From contig JAEYSM010000009.1 of the NCBI GenBank assembly GCA_023434665.1, positions 1 to 64,000 on the forward strand: a stretch of DNA of 64,000 nucleotides. Reading direction: 5' to 3'. Shown here one piece after another: positions 36,016 to 45,100 of the stretch. A program made the position numbers and the translations under genes. Under the pieces are notes generated by a model. It did not search any database, was not told the DNA's origin, and worked only from the letters and a program-made list of their open reading frames with translations. Numbering within the stretch: the first letter of the stretch is position 1; every line of letters starts with the position of its first letter. The stretch is from Bacteroidota bacterium. Its GTDB lineage: Bacteria; Bacteroidota; Bacteroidia; Bacteroidales; Lentimicrobiaceae.

Positions 36016-37029
36016 TCATTGTGAGCTTCGTTCTGCAGATTCATTTTCAAGCTTATTATCACTCCCCATCTTCATTATCCAGTTCTTCACTTTTATGGCA
36101 TCATTTTTTATTAATGACATTTGTACCGGTTTATATAACCATATTATCCATCCAATGATTCCTCCCCAGAAGAAGAAAGCAAGGAATTGCAAAAGTGAAA
36201 ATACAATAGCAGCTTCCGGACTTAAGCTATAAAATCCAAACAGAAATACAAGACTAGCTTCACGTGTTCCAAAACCTGCCAACGTTATGGGTATGAGAGT
36301 TACGAGACTCATTATACTTAAAATAAATCCTACCTCAATAAGGGACAAGTGGTAACCAAGGGAGTAAAGAATTAACCAGTTGGCAACATAAAAAAGCAGA
36401 TAAGATAAAAGAGTAAGACACCAGGGAATAAGCATCCTTAATTCAAACATTTCAGTCCATGATTCTTTAAGAAACAAAACCAATTTTCTCTCTGATTTCA
36501 TGACTTTTAGAACCAATGTCCCTAATAGCCATAGCACAAATAATACCAATCCTGATACCAACAGATAGATGATAGTGGATCTCTCACCAAGAACTTCATA
36601 AAAAAACAACAAACCGGCAGATCCAAACCAAAAAAGCAACGCTAAGTCAAAGATTCGGTCAGTTACAATAGATTTAAACGATCTGAACATGCTCAGCCCT
36701 TTATCTTCCCTTACATAATATAAGCGGGCAATTTCTCCAATTCTTCCCGGTGTCAAAAGTCCGATTGTATAGGATGACATATAAGCAAAAAAGGATGAAA
36801 TTATGGAGTAATCGCAATTTTCGGCTTTTAATAGCACTTTCCATCTGACACTTTTCAGAAATAAAACCATTATAACCCCTGTAAGCGAAAGCAGAAACCA
36901 GCTAATCTTCATCTGAGATACAATTGCACCGAACTTTTGCAAATCCCAGTTTACCTGAGAGATAAGTAATATCAGGATAATTATACTTCCAGCTACCTTT
37001 AATATCAGAGATTTGCGATCGTTATCCAT
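36016..37029 (-). CDS. Lysylphosphatidylglycerol synthase TM-like (UPF0104) membrane protein
   Basis: The 337-residue integral membrane protein has about eight transmembrane helices and the family signatures SYTIGLLTPGRIGEIAR (positions ~86-102) and LAGFGTREA. It corresponds to the membrane half of MprF (LPG_synthase_TM) without the catalytic aminoacyl-transferase domain. Stand-alone members are proposed to flip or hold lipid-linked intermediates. Its place as the last gene after a GT2, a methyltransferase and an FrhB-like protein suggests a role in a lipid-linked glycan route (inference). Confidence 0.85.
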   Translation of the reverse strand: MDNDRKSLILKVAGSIIILILLISQVNWDLQKFGAIVSQMKISWFLLSLTGVIMVLFLKSVRWKVLLKAENCDYSIISSFFAYMSSYTIGLLTPGRIGEIARLYYVREDKGLSMFRSFKSIVTDRIFDLALLFWFGSAGLLFFYEVLGERSTIIYLLVSGLVLFVLWLLGTLVLKVMKSERKLVLFLKESWTEMFELRMLIPWCLTLLSYLLFYVANWLILYSLGYHLSLIEVGFILSIMSLVTLIPITLAGFGTREASLVFLFGFYSLSPEAAIVFSLLQFLAFFFWGGIIGWIIWLYKPVQMSLIKNDAIKVKNWIMKMGSDNKLENESAERSSQ

Positions 37030-37104
37030 TTATTACCCTTTAATGAAATGTTAGTTATTGATTTAGTATGTGCTAATCAGAAAATGGGATATTTCTTTAA
37101 GATT

Positions 37105-38439
37105 TTAATTCATACCACTCAGATTTTCACGCTTTATTCCATAAGTGGCCTTTTTCCAAATTTTACGAGATCTTTCAAAAATTCTTCCTATTGCAGATGG
37201 AGGGAATTGAGCAACAAGCCATCTGGCAAACCGTGTTCCCAGAATAATAAAAAGAGCATCTATTGCAAACTCCATTAAATACCTGCTTAAAGGGAAGCCC
37301 TTTATTTCGTATCCAAAATCAGGATTAGCCTTGCCCAGAAATCTTCTGAATCTGAAACGAATGAATGTACCTCTTTTCTTAAGATCATATCCATGAGAGT
37401 GCATTGTTATTGCTTCGTCAATCGAAATCTGATCTAATGTAAGAAGACCTTGTTCTTTCATTTCCCTGAGTATTTCCTCACCTTTCTCTGAACGGGCAAT
37501 AACCATCGAAAATCCTTTTCCCCTCTCTTCATAAACAGGCGCCCATGCATCCCCTCCCGAGATATCAGTAAACTCATTACTCAGATCAGTACATAACAGT
37601 GAATTTGTTAAAATATGGAAAGGTATCAAGTAGTTAGCATGGAATTTAGGAAGCTGAACAACCCTGCCATCTCTCATTTCAATTCGCATATTTCCGGGCC
37701 ATTCACCGTATCTGAAGTAGAGTTTGGATATGTTTTTATAGTCCTTGATTTTGTATGAATGTAAGAAACTGCGTACAGAGCTGAAGTGTAATGTATTGCC
37801 ATAAAATGGGCCAAAAATATATTTAATATTTCTGACTGATGGATCTTCTATCTCCTGCAGCTTTCTTATACTCTGCACCTGGGGAGGTAACCCAACATAA
37901 GCCAGCGGTCCCTCAAAAGACTCTATCTGAGGTAATATCTCATTTACCGAAGTAATGATGTATTTGCTTTGTGCTGCTTCTAAGATCTCATCCCTTGTTG
38001 TTGCAATATATGGTTGTGTAAGCCACGGCATTTCCTTCGACATGCCGGTTACCACAGCGCCTTTAATCTTTCCTGTTTCGAGTAACCAAATGAGTATAGC
38101 AGAAATTATACCTCCACTTGCTCCCTGACTTCTTATTTCCGTGTCATTACTATAAGCTATATGAATGGATTGAACAGGACCAGTATATAAATGAAACTCA
38201 GGAGCATTCAGATAAAATAATTTGCGGTAATATGGAAAATCAAATTGCTTTCCAGGACATGAATGGTATAATCTGGCTGCTTCTTTCTCTTCAGGCTCTT
38301 TTAAAATGACTGGTCTGTACTCCCCTTCCCTGTCAGTAAACACAATCTTACCTCCTGACAATCCAACGCAACTGCCACATCTGGTACAGAGATCTGACTT
38401 CATTACGAATCTTAACTTGTCAATGCTTCTTTCCACCAT
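37105..38439 (-). CDS. FrhB-like iron-sulfur flavoprotein (F420 hydrogenase beta family)
   Basis: The 444-residue protein has an N-terminal ferredoxin-like cluster motif (Cys18, Cys21, Cys24 and Cys61), then the FrhB_FdhB N- and C-terminal domains (GASGGIISAIL at about 119-129; FTDISGGDAW near 298). A basic C-terminal tail (about 360-440) includes a hydrophobic stretch that may bind the membrane. The family covers F420-linked oxidoreductases, but Bacteroidota lack F420. Members in sugar clusters probably carry out flavin-based reductions on glycan or lipid intermediates. Function here is not established. It lies between a methyltransferase and a flippase-like gene in one operon. Confidence 0.8.
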   Translation of the reverse strand: MVERSIDKLRFVMKSDLCTRCGSCVGLSGGKIVFTDREGEYRPVILKEPEEKEAARLYHSCPGKQFDFPYYRKLFYLNAPEFHLYTGPVQSIHIAYSNDTEIRSQGASGGIISAILIWLLETGKIKGAVVTGMSKEMPWLTQPYIATTRDEILEAAQSKYIITSVNEILPQIESFEGPLAYVGLPPQVQSIRKLQEIEDPSVRNIKYIFGPFYGNTLHFSSVRSFLHSYKIKDYKNISKLYFRYGEWPGNMRIEMRDGRVVQLPKFHANYLIPFHILTNSLLCTDLSNEFTDISGGDAWAPVYEERGKGFSMVIARSEKGEEILREMKEQGLLTLDQISIDEAITMHSHGYDLKKRGTFIRFRFRRFLGKANPDFGYEIKGFPLSRYLMEFAIDALFIILGTRFARWLVAQFPPSAIGRIFERSRKIWKKATYGIKRENLSGMN

Positions 38440-38475
38440 TTAGTAATATTAGTACTTCCCGGCTAAATTAAATTA

Positions 38476-39207
38476 TTAAATCCTGTCACAAACATAAAAT
38501 TGTCGTATCCCTAGCTCGGAAACGAATGTGTTCTGACAATTCTCAATGATCTTTTCAGCAGCTTTTTGAATCATAAATGGGCCAACAGGAAAGAGGACCG
38601 TCCCTTTATGAAGCACTATGTTCCAGCCGGTTTTTTTAAAGATTATTTTCACTTCTTTTGATGAAAGAAACCGATGAGGTCCTTCACCATGCCCACCGAA
38701 TAAAGTTGTGAATATTCTGTAAGGAATTTCACTTGTCGCAGGGGGGCAGCTCAATACTAACCGGGCACCAGGTTTTGAGACCCTTTTCAATTCGTTCATG
38801 AAGGCTATTGGATCAGAAACATGTTCCAGAGTTTCAAGACACAGTATCCGATCAAACTCATTATCCGAAAATGGAAGTGCAGAATACGAGCTCAGTTTAA
38901 TTTGCTTGATATATGGACGAAGGTCACCAGCTACTTTCATTAAACCTGAAGATATTTCAGCATTAATCACACTCGCTGAAGGTTCAAACCTCCTGATGTA
39001 ATCATTGGCTTCCGCGTCCCTCGAAGTAATATTTAAAACTTTACAACCTTCGAAAAGCATCAAATGCCCCATCGATTCTTTAAACCGTTGATCGTGAGCA
39101 CCTTTAACCTTGTTGTTTTCTTTTACATAAATATGGGCGACCCTATCCCAATGCTCCTCTACTTCTTGATCTGACCAGGTATTTTTATGAGTCATTATTC
39201 CTTTCAT
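38476..39207 (-). CDS. Class I SAM-dependent methyltransferase
   Basis: The open frame begins at 39339, but the ATG at 39207 overlaps the glycosyltransferase stop as ATGA, which points to coupled translation, so 243 residues are chosen. The fold is Methyltransf_11-like: motif I is degenerate (KVLNITSRDAEA, without GxGxG), and later motifs are good (ILCLETLEHVSDP, GARLVLSCPP). It probably methylates a sugar, lipid or quinone-like group made by neighbouring enzymes. The substrate is unknown. The degenerate SAM loop is worth noting. Confidence 0.8.
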   Translation of the reverse strand: MKGIMTHKNTWSDQEVEEHWDRVAHIYVKENNKVKGAHDQRFKESMGHLMLFEGCKVLNITSRDAEANDYIRRFEPSASVINAEISSGLMKVAGDLRPYIKQIKLSSYSALPFSDNEFDRILCLETLEHVSDPIAFMNELKRVSKPGARLVLSCPPATSEIPYRIFTTLFGGHGEGPHRFLSSKEVKIIFKKTGWNIVLHKGTVLFPVGPFMIQKAAEKIIENCQNTFVSELGIRQFYVCDRI

Positions 39208-40064
39208 GACTTCTTCCTGTTTAGCAGTGCTATCTGATCTGCTAATAATCCGAAAAAGAAAAGAAACATCCCCATTGTAGCCAATATAATAGCAGAATTT
39301 GGCACCCTGAAATAAAACGAATAACCAAGCACCCCCCAAATTAATCCTAAAGTAGCAACAATAAGACTAGCAGGGAAAAACACTTTTAGGGGATTAAACA
39401 ACATGATAATTCTAAACAATAACAATATAGTTTTGGAGCCATCTTTGAAGAACTTCACACTGCTATTCCTTCCGATTCGTTCTGAAACGTAAATAGGGAA
39501 TGTACCTATGGTATAACCCTCTTTTAAAAATGCCAATGTAGAAGTAGTACTGAATGAAAATCCGTTGGGCATTATATGCAGCAAATTCTCAATAAGATCC
39601 TTTTTGAACCCTCTTAAACCTGAATTAAAATCAGGCAATGGTTGATCTACCAGGAACTCACCTGTTTTGCGAATAAGCCATTTACCGCCTTTTCTGTTTG
39701 AAACCTGAAATGATTCTTTATTTCGCTCACCAATGACCATTTCAACATCATCAAGCATCGAGGTAATAGTATCAAGGTAAACAGGATCATGTTGGCCATC
39801 CGAATCAAGCATCATCACCTTAGCACATGAAGCTCTCCGTATTCCGGTTTTTAATGATGCACCATAACCTTTATTCACTCCATGTCGAATGAGTTTTACC
39901 GGATACTTTTTAACAATTTCGGCAGTTTGGTCAGTAGAACCATCATCCACAACAATTACTTCATATTTTTGAAGCCATCCACCCTCGAGCATCTTTTGTA
40001 GTAGAGGTCCAATGCCGGTTTCCTCATTAAAAGCCGGAATTATAACACTTCCTGCTTTATCCAT
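39204..40064 (-). CDS. GT2 glycosyltransferase, dolichol-phosphate mannosyltransferase-like
   Basis: The 286-residue family 2 glycosyltransferase has the N-terminal VIIPAFNEE, VVDDGSTD and the metal motif LDSDGQHDP (Asp87-Asp89). Two transmembrane helices at the C-terminus (about 214-236 and 248-278) anchor it in the inner membrane. The DPM1/polyprenyl-phosphate type is most similar, so it probably loads a sugar onto a polyprenyl phosphate. It overlaps the HIT gene by 8 bp upstream and the methyltransferase by 4 bp downstream. Confidence 0.88.
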   Translation of the reverse strand: MDKAGSVIIPAFNEETGIGPLLQKMLEGGWLQKYEVIVVDDGSTDQTAEIVKKYPVKLIRHGVNKGYGASLKTGIRRASCAKVMMLDSDGQHDPVYLDTITSMLDDVEMVIGERNKESFQVSNRKGGKWLIRKTGEFLVDQPLPDFNSGLRGFKKDLIENLLHIMPNGFSFSTTSTLAFLKEGYTIGTFPIYVSERIGRNSSVKFFKDGSKTILLLFRIIMLFNPLKVFFPASLIVATLGLIWGVLGYSFYFRVPNSAIILATMGMFLFFFGLLADQIALLNRKKS

Positions 40065-40461
40065 TGTTCTTAAAATTTTCTGCTATTTTTTCAGCAATTG
40101 AAATAAACTGTTCTTTAGTCAAAGCAAGTTTTTCTTTCTTAAAATCAATATCATATACACCATTAATAGGTACCAGGTGGATATGAGCGTGAGCCACTTC
40201 CAGTCCAATGACAGCGACCCCAATCTTTTTACATTTAATAGTAGATTTAATAGCTAAAGCGACTTTTTTAGCAAACAAAAAAAGTTCTGTATACTGCTGG
40301 TCATCTATATCAAAAATATAATCAATTTCAGCTTTGGGAATTACCAATGTATGACCCTCAGCCAATGGATTTATATCGAGGAAAGCATAAAATTTTTCAC
40401 TTTCCGCTACCTTGTATGCAGGTATTTCGCCTTTTATAATTTTTGAAAATATTGTTGCCAT
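40057..40461 (-). CDS. HIT family nucleotide-binding hydrolase
   Basis: The 134-residue HIT-domain protein has the catalytic triad HAHIH (His91, His93, His95). Members are small purine-nucleotide hydrolases or transferases of the Hint group. The length matches bacterial Hint-like proteins. It lies 45 bp after greA and overlaps the GT2 start by 8 bp, so it belongs to the same transcript. The biological role is not predictable from context. Confidence 0.92.
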   Translation of the reverse strand: MATIFSKIIKGEIPAYKVAESEKFYAFLDINPLAEGHTLVIPKAEIDYIFDIDDQQYTELFLFAKKVALAIKSTIKCKKIGVAVIGLEVAHAHIHLVPINGVYDIDFKKEKLALTKEQFISIAEKIAENFKNNG

Positions 40462-40506
40462 ATTTGAGGAAATAGTTAGAATGATTGAAAAAAGTGTTTA
40501 CACGAA

Positions 40507-40968
40507 TTATCTCATAATATCCATAATCTCGAGTGTAATCAAACCGGCTGGTACTTTAATTTCAGCCAGATCGTTGATTGATTTACCTAAAAGGCCCTGA
40601 GCAATTGGAGAATTTACTGAAATTTTACCTTCTTTCAGATTTGCTTCATTCTCCGGCACCAGGGTATATGTCATTACTGTATTATTCTTTGTATTTCGCA
40701 CTTTAACAGTTGACAAGATAAGAACTTTAGAAGTATCCATTTTACTCTCATCAATAAGTTTAGCATTTCTAATAGTTTCCTGAAGTTTGGATATTTTAAG
40801 TTCCAGCATGCCTTGAGCATTTTTAGCTGCATCATATTCAGCATTTTCTGAGAGGTCTCCCTTATCCCTGGCTTCGGCAATCTGTTGTGAAATAGCCGGT
40901 CTTTCAACATTAATAAGCTGTTCAAGTTCAGCTTTAAGTCTATTTAATCCTTCTTGTGTAAAGTACAT
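40507..40968 (-). CDS. greA: Transcription elongation factor GreA
   Basis: The 153-residue GreA has an N-terminal coiled-coil (to about residue 75, acidic tip around SENAEYDAAK) and a C-terminal globular domain with SPIAQGLLGK. It binds the RNA polymerase secondary channel and stimulates transcript cleavage at stalled complexes. The length is typical. It is the first gene of a six-gene minus-strand run that continues with HIT and the glycan cluster. Confidence 0.96.
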   Translation of the reverse strand: MYFTQEGLNRLKAELEQLINVERPAISQQIAEARDKGDLSENAEYDAAKNAQGMLELKISKLQETIRNAKLIDESKMDTSKVLILSTVKVRNTKNNTVMTYTLVPENEANLKEGKISVNSPIAQGLLGKSINDLAEIKVPAGLITLEIMDIMR

Positions 40969-41009
40969 AATATTTCAGTCTATTATTAAAGGCTTCAAAT
41001 AATAAGAGA

Positions 41010-41034
41010 AAAGACCCTATATTTCAAGGGTCCT
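41010..41034 (-). terminator. Terminator of the TonB receptor/PorV operon
   Basis: The stem GACCCT (41013-41018) / AGGGTC (41027-41032) has an 8-nt loop. The minus strand then reads TTTTCTC. It lies about 40 bp after the stop codon of the PorV-family gene and before greA. Confidence 0.7.
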
Positions 41035-41071
41035 TTCTTTAAAATTCTGCAGGTAATACCTGTACTAACAA

Positions 41072-42130
41072 TTACAAATTAATTCGTGCACCTATGCTAT
41101 GAGTTCCATTGAAAGGATCAGTTGCACGGTATGAATAATCAATAGCTAATGAAGAGCCCTTTTCCTTATTGAAAGGAACCTGAACTGTAAAACCGGCACT
41201 TGGACCAGTGAAAGCAGTTGTACGGTCTTTGTCGCTAGTGATACCATCTTCGTAAGCATAACCACCCCTAAGCATCAGATAAGATTTCAATTCATACTCA
41301 GCACCAAAGACAAACTGGTCATTTGTGAATGAATTTGAAATGAAATTACCGGCAAGAGTCAGTCTGTGCATCTCACCAAAAAGAAAATCATAAGATGCGC
41401 CTAAGGCTAACTGAGTTGGTAATTCAAAATCAGCTGATCTCTGCTCAAGCGTAAAGTAGCTCTCTTGTCCGGGCAGCAAACTTCTGATTGATAAACCGTC
41501 ACCACTAAATGACATGGTAGGTCCAACATTACGAAGAGTGATACCGAATCTAACATTTTCACGTGGGCCGGTAACATACTGAATACCAGCATCAATACCA
41601 ACACCTTGTGCACTCACGTCAGAAATGACTTCGGATATAATTTTAATATTTATACCCCCGTAGATTGATGATGAGAATGCTTTAGCATATGAGATATTAA
41701 TATTCATATAGCTTGGTGAAAAGTTACCAATTCCACCTTCCGGAAGTGCTTCGGTGGTTATTGGAATATCACCAAAACCCATTGAAACAATACCTAAACC
41801 AATTACTCCAGTTTCGCCCACTTTTTGAGTTAATCCAAAAGCACTGATGTTAATTTCACTACCCTTAAGCCACTGTGTATGTGAAAAGATAATCTCGGTT
41901 GCGCGTGTGTGTGCTGTTCCTGCCACATTGCCGTAGAGACCTTCTAGTCCTTTAACATGGGCAATATTCGCTCCACCCCACCCTGAGCTTCTTGCCCAGG
42001 GGTTGATTAGCAATTCTGATGCACCTGCCTGACCGGTTCTGTCTTTATTTCCAGCTTTTAGATGTTGGATGGGTGTGAGCATCGCACCAATCATCAATGT
42101 GGCAACTATGTATTTAGAGATCTTGTTCAT
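41072..42130 (-). CDS. PorV/PorQ-family outer-membrane protein
   Basis: The open frame begins at 42172, but residue 15 (ATG at 42130, MNKISKYIVATLMIGAM) starts a normal signal peptide, giving 352 residues. The mature part shows FadL-like barrel features typical of PorV/PorQ: ELLINPWARSSGWGGANIAHVKG (quoted as LLINPWARSSG) near the N-terminus, and strands such as LRGGYAYEDG. PorV is the T9SS shuttle that brings cargo to the sortase. This paralogue sits 48 bp after a large candidate cargo and may serve it. It is followed by a terminator. Confidence 0.82.
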   Translation of the reverse strand: MNKISKYIVATLMIGAMLTPIQHLKAGNKDRTGQAGASELLINPWARSSGWGGANIAHVKGLEGLYGNVAGTAHTRATEIIFSHTQWLKGSEINISAFGLTQKVGETGVIGLGIVSMGFGDIPITTEALPEGGIGNFSPSYMNINISYAKAFSSSIYGGINIKIISEVISDVSAQGVGIDAGIQYVTGPRENVRFGITLRNVGPTMSFSGDGLSIRSLLPGQESYFTLEQRSADFELPTQLALGASYDFLFGEMHRLTLAGNFISNSFTNDQFVFGAEYELKSYLMLRGGYAYEDGITSDKDRTTAFTGPSAGFTVQVPFNKEKGSSLAIDYSYRATDPFNGTHSIGARINL

Positions 42131-42178
42131 AAGCAATTTTTTGTTGTGTTTTAATACCATATTCATTACCAATGTGCA

Positions 42179-45100
42179 TTAGAATGCGTTCAAGTCTATA
42201 GGTCTGAGTGAACCGAACCATTTAACAACCTTTTCGCCAACGCCATCAGCTTTAACATGAAGTATATAAACTCCGCCTGATATCGGAATACCGGCATAGT
42301 TCTTCAAATCCCATTCTATCGCTGTCCCCGGATCATCCTTTGTAAATTGCCTTACCATAGAACCATTGGTTGAATAGATAGTAACTGTACATTTACGTGG
42401 CAGATTGGTTATCTTAACCCTGTTATCCAACTGATTGGTTTCATAAGTTGAATATGCATAATACGGGTTAGGAACTACTCTAATCAGATCAAGATCTGAT
42501 TTAGCTTTCGCAATATTATTATCGGTTGTAGCTATATTCTTGGTACTGAAACTATACATAGGATAATGATTGTTATCCATATCACCGGAAGGCGCATCTA
42601 TTCCGGGATGTGGTTCACTGTAATATCTTCTATACGGTTTAGAAATACGTAATTTAACAGTAGCATCAGTTGATAGCCATTCTGCATCGGGACTTGCCAA
42701 AGGAATGTTCACCCACATAGCACTTGAATAAGTAAGAGCCTGGAATATCGCTTGTGGAACTGTTAAACTTGTTCTCAGCTTAGCTCCTGCATCATATGCT
42801 GGAATATCCGCTACCGGATCAGCTTTACCGGTTGTATGAGCAAAAATGTATAAATAATGCATTCCACCCATTACCAACTCACCACTTGGAGTGAATATGT
42901 TAGCAGAAGGGTTAAACATCATATCTCTACCGTTCTCTCCAACTAACCATGAGTTCTCACCGTAAGCGACATTTAATCTCTCACCGGTCTCCAGGTTGAT
43001 AACATAACCAGGGAACCAACCCATACCTGTTTCGTTGATATAGTTTGAGTTCAGCAAAGGATCACTGCTTTCAACTCCTGTCTCTCCGTTAACGTTGACT
43101 GAAGCTCCGGCACGGACACGATACTTTTCAGCATTGCCTTCTGTGAGGGTCTTATCAAAACCCATCTCAATAACAGGGCATCTGGTCCATTTTGTTTTGT
43201 CGGATGTAAATACTACATCTACACTTGCCAAATCATAGAACTGCGATTGGGTTTTTGAAATATTAGTTAATGCCGGTCCGTATATAGGATCCTGATCTTT
43301 TGAGGCAACCATAATATATGGTGCCCATGTACCTGATACTACTTTCTCAAAAGCACCATTTGGATCAAATGGCTTGTTTGGCATATTCCAGTCACTATTA
43401 GTAACGTCGTTCTGATCGGAAACAACCCCTGATCTGATCCAGTTAAGACTTGGGAAACCATCAACATCTGCCACACTCTCAAGCCAACGTTTAGTACTGT
43501 CAGCAAAAGTTATGCTAGATTCAAGAACTCCATTATTTTCCAGTATTATACCCCAGATTGTTTGAGGTTCATCATCTGCTGTACTACCAACTTTATATGG
43601 GCCCGGATCCAGTGGCTCATAAACTGTAATTGCAATGCCAAGCTCTGGAATCAGTTGCTCATTTTTATAAGAAATGGTAGTATCAGAATGATATACGCGA
43701 TTGTTTGTCTGGTCAATCAGTCTCCAATGAGCTTTGAAGTTAGGTGCAGTAACATCAACTGTTTCATTCTCACCTGCAGCTTCTGATCCAACAACCATAT
43801 TGTATGGAACCAATGAATCCATTGCAAATATATAATCTGCATTCTTCACATTGAGTGGATCGATAACCCTTATATCAATAGGACCTCTTCCCTGTTTATA
43901 GGTTGGATGGTAAGCTATTGGATAATCTGGACTTCCAATCAGGTTTGTTGAATCAACCGGTTTCTTTGACATAATTTCAGCTATGGTAGCTTCAGTAAAG
44001 TCAAGGATATTACCGCCATTTCCTTGTCCTTGCAGACGAGTAATTTCAACACCATCTCCAAATGTAGAATTGGCTGAAATTGTTCCAACATTTTTATGAG
44101 GAATTGCAGTATAAACTTTTATGTTTTTTCTTCCTGCCAGATAAACTCTCTTCTGTCCGCCAATACCAATTTGTGGTTCTTGCTGAGAACCCGGATCAGC
44201 ACTATATTTCATGTATTCATTATACCCATATGCTAAAGCAAGGTAATAATACTGTTTGTGATTTACAAGCGACTGACCTGTGAAAGCATCTAAGGTAAGA
44301 GTAAAGGTATGACGTATCCCAAGATCAGCTCCTCTAACCTCCTCGACAGGAACATTTGCATTAAGAGATTGGTCAAAATTATGATTTACCAATTGAGACA
44401 CACCGTTCTTAACGTCGGTCTGGAATACAAGTCTGGCCAGTTTTTGATCATGAATATCAGCAACAGAAACCGTTGCATCTTTTAATTGGAAAATCTGGTA
44501 TCCTTCAAAGCGATAATATGGATCAAAATCATAACCGGTACTATTAGCCACAGCCTCTATAGCAGGATCCAACTCAATATAACTTTCGTTAAAGTTATTA
44601 CCTGCATCATTAGTTTTGCGGTTGCTGATAAAGAATACCAATCCTTCATCAAGTTCGCGAATAGTAAGGTCAGGAGCATTAGGTCCACTTACAACAGCAA
44701 AGCAATTATCAAACAATATTTGACATTTATCGTCAACCACCTGTAATAATTTAACAGATGCCCATGGTCCTCCTGAAGCTGCACGAGCCCAGGGAATACC
44801 AACGGTAATATAGTTCACAGCACCCGGTTCCAGAACGAAAGGACCGGCTGATTGCATAAAACGACGATCTTCAGGATTATTTTGAGCAACTTCCTCTGTC
44901 CAGTATTTTGGGCCATTAGGTGGCAATCCGCCGGTTCCCCAATTACATTCATCAGTATCGCCAGGGAACATAAAATCACAAGCAGGACCGTAAGCACCTG
45001 TAGAAATGTGCCCATTTCCTCCGTAAAGCATTTTAGTATTGTCGAGCCAAATACCTTTTAAATAATTATAATATTGAGGAGCATAGTCAGGGTCAAGCAT

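Noticed and set aside
37105..38439. True coenzyme F420 hydrogenase or dehydrogenase subunit
   Set aside because: There are no hydrogenase subunits or F420 synthesis genes nearby, and the phylum does not make F420; the context is a glycan cluster.
39208..39339. N-terminal extension of the methyltransferase into the glycosyltransferase gene
   Set aside because: It runs in another frame of the GT2 coding sequence; the ATGA overlap at 39204-39207 gives a natural coupled start.
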